From the NCBI GenBank assembly GCA_036566745.1, contig DATCVR010000009.1, forward strand, positions 1 to 16,851: 16,851 bases of DNA. Reading direction: 5' to 3'. The DNA is from DATCVR01 sp036566745 (GTDB lineage Bacteria > Actinomycetota > Actinomycetes > Jiangellales > Jiangellaceae). This document shows positions 1 through 6,620 of the stretch, piece by piece. The notes beneath the pieces were generated by a model. That model saw only the letters and a list, made by a program, of their open reading frames with translations. It was not told where the DNA came from and did not search any database. Position numbers and translations under genes: made by a program. Within the stretch, counting starts at the first letter, position 1. Each line of letters begins with the position of its first letter.

Positions 1-1284
<1,284 letters not shown>

Positions 1285-1285
<1 letters not shown>

Positions 1286-1458
1286 CAGACCGACGCGGGT
1301 CGGATGCTCTTCGTGGTCCTGTGTGTCCGCTTGGTCCACTTCAGGTGGCGCTGCCGCGGAATCTGCCGCGCCAGGTGGTCACGAGCGGCCTCGGCCTTCA
1401 TGGTCGCGACCTTGTCCTCGTGAAGGATCGTCGTCACGTACTCGCCGTACATGCTCAT
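1285..1458 (-). CDS. Small basic protein coupled to the LuxR-type ATPase
   Basis: This is a 57-residue ORF that begins MSMYGEYVTTILHEDK and ends RPASV. A strong ribosome-binding site GAGGAG (1471-1466) lies 7 nt upstream of its ATG. Its TGA shares one base with the ATG of the large ATPase gene (TGATG), so the two are likely co-translated. The first 30 residues can form an amphipathic helix (TTILHEDKVATMKAEAARDH), and the C-terminal half is very basic (RQRHLKWTKRTHR). There is no signal peptide or membrane segment. I recognise no named family. Short helical proteins of this general look are common in actinobacteria, but I assign no function. The ribosome-binding site and the coupling are the main evidence that it is translated. 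Confidence 0.6.
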
Positions 1459-1465
1459 CGCCGCG

Positions 1466-1471
1466 CTCCTC
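1466..1471 (-). promoter_or_regulatory. Strong ribosome-binding site of the small ORF
   Basis: GAGGAG read on the minus strand, 7 nt before ATG 1458. It supports the first Met over the second (M3) and supports the small ORF as a real gene, because the downstream ATPase gene has no comparable site of its own. Confidence 0.6.
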
Positions 1472-1553
1472 GTCGTGTGTCTCGATCTGATGTCGAGTTT
1501 GCTGCTGAGGGGTCGGGCACTACATCGGGCGAGTGCCGCATCTTCAGCGGGCG

Positions 1554-1603
1554 GGGGGCCTTAGTCCGCGTCTGAGGCCCCGTCGGCAGCTCCTAAGGCC
1601 CCC
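1554..1603. repeat. 11-bp perfect inverted repeat with 28-nt spacer
   Basis: GGGGGCCTTAG at 1554-1564 and its exact reverse complement CTAAGGCCCCC at 1593-1603. It lies in the divergent promoter region. It could be a two-site operator or a stem in a transcript; there is no T-tract that would make it a classic terminator. Confidence 0.6.
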
Positions 1604-1610
1604 GTACGCA

Positions 1611-1634
1611 GGGGTCCACCGACCGGTGGACCCC
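1611..1634. promoter_or_regulatory. Operator-like palindrome upstream of the ABC cassette
   Basis: The arms GGGGTCCACC (1611-1620) and GGTGGACCCC (1625-1634) are exact reverse complements with a 4-nt centre. The site is 55 nt upstream of ATG 1690. Size, symmetry and position fit a dimeric regulator's binding site, possibly for the response regulator of the same cassette (inference). It could instead be a GC-rich hairpin in a leader RNA. Confidence 0.5.
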
Positions 1635-1689
1635 CTTACCCACCGCGCGGTTCTCGTGGCGGCGGCCGCACGTGGGCGATGCTGGAGCC

Positions 1690-2577
1690 ATGACCACGAC
1701 CACGTCCGCCATCCGAGTGCGTGACCTGCGCAAGGCCTACGGCGGCGCACCCGCAGTCGACGGTGTCGACCTCGACATCGCCAGCGGTGAGGTGTTCGCC
1801 CTGCTCGGACCCAACGGAGCGGGCAAGACCACCACCGTCGAGATCCTCGAGGGCTATCGCGACCGCGACGCCGGCGAGGTCAGCGTCCTCGACACCGATC
1901 CGGGCCGGCCGAGCGCCGGCTGGCGCAGCCGGATCGGGATCGTGCTCCAGAGCTCGGGCGGCCACGACGAGCTGACCGTCGACGAGCTCGTGGGCTACTT
2001 CGCCGCCTATTACCCGGACCCCCGCGACCCCGCCGAGGTCATCGCGGCCGTGGGACTCACCGAGAAGCGCGCGACCCGCGCCCGGCACCTCTCGGGCGGC
2101 CAGCGCCGGCGCCTCGACGTGGCCCTGGGCATCCTGGGCAACCCCGAGCTGCTCTTCCTCGACGAGCCCACCACCGGCTTCGACCCGGAGGCCCGGCGCG
2201 AGTTCTGGGCGCTGATCGACTCCCTCGCCCACGACGGCACGACGATCCTCCTCACCACCCACTACCTCGACGAGGCCGAGCACCTCGCCGACCGCGTCGG
2301 CGTCATCAGCCGGGGCCGCATCGTCGCCGTCGACACCCCCGCCCGCCTCGGCGGTCGAGCCGAGCAACAGGCCGTCGTTCGATGGACCGACGCCGGTCAG
2401 GACCACCACACCGAGACCGCCGAGCCGACCCGTGTCGTCGCCGAGCTGGCGGCCCGCTTCGACGGCGAGATTCCGGGGCTGACCGTCGTCCGCCCGACCC
2501 TCGAGGACGTCTACCTGCGCCTGATCGGCAGCGAGGCCGGCCTCGCCGAACGTGACCTGGAGCGTGAGCCCGCATGA
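1690..2577 (+). CDS. ABC transporter ATP-binding protein (ABC-2/drug-export type)
   Basis: This 295-residue ATPase powers the permease encoded next. All nucleotide-binding motifs are present in order: Walker A GPNGAGKT at 40-47, signature LSGGQ at 134-138, Walker B LLFLDEPTTG with D158/E159, and switch His H191 in TTHYLDEAE. The C-terminal tail from about residue 215 is the short accessory region found in DrrA/CcmA-like ATPases. I start at ATG 1690, 6 nt after GGAG; an in-frame GTG at 1672 would add only six residues. The stop overlaps the permease ATG as ATGA, so the two subunits are coupled. Family knowledge links this class to export of antibiotics, lipids or other hydrophobic compounds, or to self-protection. 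The substrate is unknown. Confidence 0.93.
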   Translation: MTTTTSAIRVRDLRKAYGGAPAVDGVDLDIASGEVFALLGPNGAGKTTTVEILEGYRDRDAGEVSVLDTDPGRPSAGWRSRIGIVLQSSGGHDELTVDELVGYFAAYYPDPRDPAEVIAAVGLTEKRATRARHLSGGQRRRLDVALGILGNPELLFLDEPTTGFDPEARREFWALIDSLAHDGTTILLTTHYLDEAEHLADRVGVISRGRIVAVDTPARLGGRAEQQAVVRWTDAGQDHHTETAEPTRVVAELAARFDGEIPGLTVVRPTLEDVYLRLIGSEAGLAERDLEREPA

Positions 2578-3530
2578 GCACCACCACGACACCGGACTCC
2601 CCGTCCGGGGGCACGGCCGCCGGCACGACGTCCGGCACGGCGTCCGGCACGGCCGGCGCGACATCGGGCAGGGCCGCCGGCACGACGTCGGGCAGGGCCG
2701 CCGGCGCGACGTCCGTACGCCGCCCGCCCACGGGACGGATCGCCGTCTCGCGGGTCGCGCTCGAGCTCAAGACCTATTTCCGCGAGCGCGACGCCGTCGT
2801 GTTCTCGTTCCTCTTCCCGATCCTCATGCTCGGGCTGTTCTCGGTGGTATTCGGCGGCGGCGACGCCTCGATCGGCGGCGACGACGGCGTGGACTTCGCG
2901 CAGTACTTCCTGCCGGGCATGGTCGCCTCGGGCATCATGCTGGTCAGCTTCCAGACGCTGGCGCTCGAGATCGCTCTCGAACGCGAGGACGGCACTCTCA
3001 AGCGGCTCCGGGGCACGCCGATGCCGCCGGTGTCGTACTTCCTGGGGAAGATCGGCATGGTCGCCCTGGTCGGCTTCGCCCAGGTCGCGCTGTTGCTGGC
3101 AGTGGCGGCGCTGGCGTTCGGCGTCGACCTCCCCACCGACGCCTCCCGGTGGGCCACCTTCGCCTGGGTGTACCTCCTCGGCACGGCGGCCGGGACGATC
3201 CTCGGGATCGCGTACTCGTCGGTGCCGAAGTCCGCGCGCAGCGCCTCGGCGGTGGTCGTCGGGCCGCTGCTCATCCTGCAGTTCATCTCCGGAGTGTTCT
3301 TCGTCTTCAGCGACCTCCCGAGCTGGCTGCAGAACATCGCTTCGGTGTTCCCGCTGAAGTGGTTGGCTCAGGGCATGCGCTCGGTGTTCCTGCCCGACGA
3401 ACTGGTCGTGATGGAGCCGTCCGGATCGTGGCAGCACGGCCTCACGGCGTTGATCCTGCTCGGCTGGATCGCCGTCGGCCTCGTCATCTGTGTGCGGACG
3501 TTCCGCTGGAAGCGCCGGGACGACGGGTGA
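2574..3530 (+). CDS. ABC-2 type transporter permease
   Basis: This 318-residue protein has six predicted membrane segments at roughly 76-93, 112-132, 164-184, 196-214, 228-246 and 290-308. The ABC-2 coupling motif (ALEREDGTLKRLRGTPM, about 134-150) contacts the ATPase. It starts at ATG 2574, overlapping the ATPase stop by 4 nt. The first ~50 residues are an odd Gly/Thr/Ser/Ala low-complexity extension (GTTSG, GTASG, GRAAG units) encoded by degenerate tandem repeats. It precedes the first conserved part (RIAVSRVALELKTYFRERD) and is probably a disordered cytoplasmic tail. With the ATPase it should form the half-transporter complex of an exporter. The stop overlaps the kinase GTG as GTGA, placing all three in one transcript. 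Confidence 0.92.
   Translation: MSTTTTPDSPSGGTAAGTTSGTASGTAGATSGRAAGTTSGRAAGATSVRRPPTGRIAVSRVALELKTYFRERDAVVFSFLFPILMLGLFSVVFGGGDASIGGDDGVDFAQYFLPGMVASGIMLVSFQTLALEIALEREDGTLKRLRGTPMPPVSYFLGKIGMVALVGFAQVALLLAVAALAFGVDLPTDASRWATFAWVYLLGTAAGTILGIAYSSVPKSARSASAVVVGPLLILQFISGVFFVFSDLPSWLQNIASVFPLKWLAQGMRSVFLPDELVVMEPSGSWQHGLTALILLGWIAVGLVICVRTFRWKRRDDG
2664..2711 (+). repeat. 24-bp tandem repeat inside the permease 5' end
   Basis: Two adjacent 24-bp copies (2664-2687 and 2688-2711) differ at one base. Shorter, diverged units precede them from about 2611. The repeat is in frame and encodes SGRAAGTT/SGRAAGAT, so copy-number change would lengthen or shorten only the N-terminal tail. Confidence 0.75.
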
Positions 3531-4741
3531 GCCCCCCGGCCGCCACCTCGACCGGCCAGCTCGAACACGTCTTCGCCCGCTGGTCGGTCGGGTGGCATGC
3601 GGTCTTCCTCGGACTGGTCGCCGTCGCGGGGCTGGCGGTGGTGGCCGAGGAGGGGCTCGGCGCTCGGGTCACGCTGGTCACCCTCGCGATCCTCGCCGCC
3701 ATCGTGGTGCTGTACCGGGTCCTCGCCTGGCCGATCATGGGGTGCGAGGGCACCGTGCGCGGCACGACGTACGTGGTGGCTGCCTGGGTCGGGTTCCTGG
3801 CGATGGTGGCGATCGGCAGCCCTGATCAGATCTACTTCCTGCTCTTCGCGCTGATGCCGCAGCTCTGGATGTTCCTCGCCACCCGGTGGGCGGTGGCGTT
3901 CACCTTCGTCGGCGTGCTCGCGCTCACGGTCGTGCAGGTGGCCTCCAACGGCTGGAAGGGCGAGTCGTTCACCGCGAGCCTGCCGTGGGCGGTGCTGCAG
4001 ATCGTGGTCTCGCTGCTGCTCGGCCTGTTCATCACCGGCGTGTTCAACGAGGCCGAGCGGCGCGCGGGGCTGATCGACGAGCTCGAACGGACCCGGGCCG
4101 AGCTGGCCGAGACCGAGCACGACCGCGGCGTGCTGGCCGAGCGCCAGCGGCTGTCGCACGAGATCCACGACACCCTCGCCCAGGGCTTCACCAGCGTTCT
4201 CACCCTCGCGCAGGCGATCGAGGTCGCGCTCGACCACGGCGGCACCGACGTGGTGCGCGAACGTCTCCACCTGCTCGAACGCACCGCCCGCGAGAACCTC
4301 GCCGAGGCCCGGGCGCTCGTGGGTGCGCTCGCGCCGATCGACCTGCAGAGCGCGAGCCTGAGCGAGGCGGTGCGCCGGGTGGCGGCCCGCTTCGCCGAGC
4401 AGACCGGGCTCGACGTCGACGTCGACATCTCCGGCGAGCCGCGCACGCTCGACGCCAACGCCGAGGTCGTCCTGCTGCGCGCGACCCAGGAGGCGCTGGC
4501 GAACGTCCGCAAGCATGCGGGGGCGAACACCGTCCGGGTGGGTCTTGCCTTCCTCGCGCTCGGGACCGCGGATGGGGCGGCCACACTGGCCGTGGCGGAC
4601 GACGGATGCGGGTTCGAGCCCGGCGCCGACGACGGCTTCGGGCTCCGCGGCATGCGCGCCCGGGTCGAGCAGGTCGGCGGCACCCTCGAGATCGTCAGCG
4701 CGCCCGGAGCGGGCACCACGTTGCACGTCAGCGTCCCCTGA
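3527..4741 (+). CDS. Sensor histidine kinase, HisKA_3/NarL type, six TM
   Basis: The 404-residue kinase starts at GTG 3527, which overlaps the permease stop (GTGA). Six hydrophobic segments lie at about 22-40, 46-66, 81-97, 102-117, 121-139 and 152-173 with very short loops, so it probably senses something in or at the membrane, as DesK- or LiaS-like kinases do. A coiled-coil linker (about 182-205) leads to the HisKA_3 box, where H214 in LSHEIHDTLAQ is the expected phosphorylation site. The ATP-binding domain shows the N box (N326), the DDGCGF box (358-363) and the GFGLRGM box (370-376). It should phosphorylate the response regulator encoded downstream. Overlap with the transporter genes suggests it senses the transporter's substrate or the stress that substrate causes (inference). 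Confidence 0.93.
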   Translation: MSPPAATSTGQLEHVFARWSVGWHAVFLGLVAVAGLAVVAEEGLGARVTLVTLAILAAIVVLYRVLAWPIMGCEGTVRGTTYVVAAWVGFLAMVAIGSPDQIYFLLFALMPQLWMFLATRWAVAFTFVGVLALTVVQVASNGWKGESFTASLPWAVLQIVVSLLLGLFITGVFNEAERRAGLIDELERTRAELAETEHDRGVLAERQRLSHEIHDTLAQGFTSVLTLAQAIEVALDHGGTDVVRERLHLLERTARENLAEARALVGALAPIDLQSASLSEAVRRVAARFAEQTGLDVDVDISGEPRTLDANAEVVLLRATQEALANVRKHAGANTVRVGLAFLALGTADGAATLAVADDGCGFEPGADDGFGLRGMRARVEQVGGTLEIVSAPGAGTTLHVSVP

Positions 4742-4794
4742 GTCCGTCCGGCGCCTCCCCGACGCGGTCGACCGGCGCGACGATGCCCACCGGG

Positions 4795-4800
4795 TAGCGT
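4795..4800 (+). promoter_or_regulatory. Candidate -10 for a leaderless response-regulator transcript
   Basis: TAGCGT matches the actinobacterial TANNNT -10 pattern and lies 8 nt before GTG 4809, so a transcript could begin at or next to the start codon. There is no clear -35. The GTG has no good Shine-Dalgarno sequence, which fits leaderless translation. Confidence 0.4.
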
Positions 4801-4808
4801 GTGCGTCC

Positions 4809-5447
4809 GTGACACCGTTGCGCCTGTTGCTCGTCGACGACCACCCCGTCGTGCGCACCGGCCTCGCGGGCATGCTCGCGGCCGAGGACGACATCGACGT
4901 GGTCGGCGAGGCCGGCAACGGTGAGGAAGCCGTGGCCATGGCGCGCGAACTCCGTCCCGACGTCGTGCTCATGGACCTGCGGATGCCCCGGCTCGACGGC
5001 GCCGAAGCCACCGCGCTCATCGTCGCCGAGCTGCCTCGGGTCCGCGTCCTCGTCCTGACCACGTACGACAACGACGCCGACATCGTCCGGGCGGTCGAGG
5101 CCGGCGCCACCGGCTATCTCCTCAAGGACACGCCCCGCGACGCGTTGGCCGACGCCGTGCGGTCGGCCTCGCGCGGCGAGACCGTGCTGGCCGCGCCGGT
5201 CGCCGCCCGGCTGGTCGACCGGATGCGCGCGCCCGCACCGCCCGCGCTCACCCCGCGCGAGACCGAGGTGCTCGCCGCCGTGGCGCGCGGCCTGTCCAAC
5301 GCCGAGGCCGGCGCGTCGCTCCACATCGGCGAGGCCACGGTCAAGACGCATCTGCTTCGGATCTTCGCCAAGCTCGACGTCGACGACCGCACCGCAGCCG
5401 TGACGACGGCCTACCGACTGGGCCTCCTGCCCACTCCCGGGGCCTGA
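4809..5447 (+). CDS. LuxR/NarL-family response regulator
   Basis: This 212-residue regulator has an N-terminal receiver domain with acidic pair D10/D11, phospho-acceptor D56 (VVLMDLRMP), switch T84/T85 and K106 (YLLKDT). It has a C-terminal LuxR helix-turn-helix from about residue 147 (LTPRETEVLAAVARGLSNAEA ... VKTHLLRIFAKL). The start GTG 4809 gives VTPLRLLLVDDH, the normal receiver N-terminus; no upstream in-frame start fits. It lies 67 nt after the kinase stop and is the obvious partner of that kinase. Phosphorylated dimers of this family bind inverted repeats, and the palindromes upstream of the ABC ATPase gene (1554-1634) are natural candidate targets (inference). Confidence 0.95.
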   Translation: MTPLRLLLVDDHPVVRTGLAGMLAAEDDIDVVGEAGNGEEAVAMARELRPDVVLMDLRMPRLDGAEATALIVAELPRVRVLVLTTYDNDADIVRAVEAGATGYLLKDTPRDALADAVRSASRGETVLAAPVAARLVDRMRAPAPPALTPRETEVLAAVARGLSNAEAGASLHIGEATVKTHLLRIFAKLDVDDRTAAVTTAYRLGLLPTPGA

Positions 5448-5482
5448 CGGCCGGCACCGCGTCGGCGGCTGTGACCCAGGTC

Positions 5483-5551
5483 GATCCGGTGGCTCAGCTC
5501 GCTCCGGTCACTCCGCTTGATCCGGTCACGCCGGTTGATCCGGTCACTCCC
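5483..5551. repeat. 18-bp tandem repeat at a convergent junction
   Basis: There are about four head-to-tail units: 5483-5500, 5501-5518, 5519-5536 and a partial 5537-5551. The core is GATCCGGTCACTCCG, and the first unit is the most diverged. It fills most of the gap between the response regulator (ends 5447) and the DinB-type gene, whose TGA (5546-5544) falls inside the last unit. No terminator hairpin with a T-tract is visible in the gap. Confidence 0.7.
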
Positions 5552-6458
5552 CCACCGCGCCGTCGGCGAGCTCGCGGGCGATGTCGAGGTGGCCGGCGTG
5601 GCGTGCGTACTCCTGCAGCACGTGGAACAGGATCCAGGCCAGCGTCGGCGGAGGTTTCTCACCGCCGAAGCGCCCTCCGACCGCGCCGTGCTGGGACAGC
5701 TCGGCCGCCTCGACGATGGACCTCGTGGCGACACCGCCCTCGTCGAGCATCGCCAGGAGGTCGGTCAGGCTCTCGCCGGCGCCGACCTGCCAGCGGTCGT
5801 GCACGCCCCAGTCGCCCCAGGGGTCGTCCACGGGCTCGGCCGCGAACCCCCAGCGCAGCCAGCGACGCTCCATGTAGACGAGGTGTTTGACCAGCTCGAT
5901 CGGCGTCCAGCCCGAGGGCAGGAGCGAGGTGCGCAGCTCGGCGTCGGAGAGCCCGGTGACCTTGCGCGCGACGGCGGACCGGTAGAAGTCGAGGTAGCCC
6001 AGGAACAGCGCGGTGGGATCGGACAGGTCGTGGTCCGGCTCGGGCAGCGCGGCGGGCTCGGCGCCTCCCGACTCGGCATCCGCGGCCCCGGATCCGGCGG
6101 ACTCGGCATCCGCGGACTCGACCGGCCGCCAGCCGTGCTCGTCGTACTCGACGACCAATGGCGAGTCGGCCATCGGCAGCCCTGCCACCGGCTGTGCGGC
6201 CACGACCAGGACGGTCTCGCCGCGGTAGCGGTCCGATGCCTCGGCCAGGGCGGGTGCGACGTCCACGCCGGACACGTCGTGCACCGCGACGTCCAGTGCC
6301 TCGGCCAGGGCGGCCGCCGACCGCCGCCCGGCGTCGGCCGCGGCGAGCAGCACCGCCGCCACTCGCTCGCCGGCGAGCGCTCCCGCGGACAGCGCCGCCA
6401 CATCGTCGAAGCCCGGCGGCACGATGACGAACCGGGCCGGGCACTGGAGCTCTCCCAT
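5544..6458 (-). CDS. DinB/DUF664 protein with degenerate histidine-phosphatase-like N-terminus
   Basis: The protein has 304 residues. From about 148 to the end it matches the DUF664/DinB four-helix fold linked in actinobacteria to mycothiol-dependent enzymes: WTPIELVKHLVYMERRW (H192, E197) and LQEYARHAGHLD (H287, H290) carry likely metal ligands. The first ~110 residues read like a histidine phosphatase (ERVAAVLLAAADAGRRSAAALAEAL at 31-55, ETVLVVAAQP at 81-90). The catalytic RHG is replaced (FVIVPPG) and the late His is missing (VVAAQP where VVSHGG is expected), so it is probably inactive. A Glu/Ala/Ser/Gly linker (about 114-145) joins the two. ATG 6458 fits best; CAGAGT 8 nt upstream suggests a leaderless start. 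The DinB part is fairly sure; the N-terminal assignment is my inference. Confidence 0.85.
   Translation of the reverse strand: MGELQCPARFVIVPPGFDDVAALSAGALAGERVAAVLLAAADAGRRSAAALAEALDVAVHDVSGVDVAPALAEASDRYRGETVLVVAAQPVAGLPMADSPLVVEYDEHGWRPVESADAESAGSGAADAESGGAEPAALPEPDHDLSDPTALFLGYLDFYRSAVARKVTGLSDAELRTSLLPSGWTPIELVKHLVYMERRWLRWGFAAEPVDDPWGDWGVHDRWQVGAGESLTDLLAMLDEGGVATRSIVEAAELSQHGAVGGRFGGEKPPPTLAWILFHVLQEYARHAGHLDIARELADGAVGE
6070..6115. repeat. 16-bp direct repeat in the linker of the DinB-type gene
   Basis: GACTCGGCATCCGCGG occurs at 6070-6085 and again at 6100-6115, in frame and 30 bp apart. It encodes the low-complexity linker between the two domains. A second in-frame direct repeat, 17 bp, occurs at 6237-6253 and 6297-6313 in the N-terminal domain. 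Confidence 0.6.
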
Positions 6459-6528
6459 GTCACATCACTCTGTCAGCACCGGCTCCAGCCAGGAAACCCC
6501 GCGACGGCCCGGCACCCCACGGCCCTCT

Positions 6529-6620
6529 CGGAATGATCACGTTCAGCACCCGTTCACCCACGCCACTAGGCCTGCAGGCATGGTCCGGAACCCGAACGCC
6601 TACTGGACGTGATCATTCCG
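6529..6620. repeat. 92-bp quasi-palindrome at the 3' end of the mutase gene
   Basis: The outer arms CGGAATGATCACGT (6529-6542) and ACGTGATCATTCCG (6607-6620) are perfect 14-bp inverted repeats. The element is in exact register throughout: its centre (6574/6575) is also the centre of CCTGCAGG (6571-6578), and CGTTC (6551-6555) pairs with GAACG (6594-6598). By hand, 32 of 46 position pairs are complementary, plus two G:T. It covers the mutase stop codon (6615-6613) and lies 71 bp upstream of the DinB-type start. It may be a folded terminator-like RNA, a pair of protein sites or a small REP/MITE-like element; I cannot choose. The rest of the 6459-6612 gap shows nothing else. Confidence 0.75.

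Larger units (their letters stand above)
1459..1689. other. Divergent intergenic region, 231 bp
   Basis: This gap separates the minus-strand small ORF/ATPase pair from the plus-strand ABC cassette, so both promoters should lie here. Visible elements are CTCGA/TCGAG (1481-1485 and 1493-1497), GGCACT/AGTGCC (1516-1521 and 1532-1537), and two larger inverted repeats listed separately. I see no convincing -35/-10 pair on either strand. GATGCT at 1678-1683, 6 nt before ATG 1690, is only a weak -10 candidate. Confidence 0.6.

Noticed and set aside
3368..5110. Minus-strand open frame of 580 codons
   Set aside because: It is antisense to the permease, kinase and regulator genes, all of which have complete motif sets.
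5483..5551. Possible CRISPR array
   Set aside because: The units are directly adjacent 18-bp repeats without spacers, and no cas genes are nearby.
5471..5890. Plus-strand ORF beginning with DPVTP repeats
   Set aside because: The proline-repeat start comes from the 18-bp tandem repeat, and the remainder is an Arg/Pro-rich antisense frame of the DinB-type gene. It has no ribosome-binding site.
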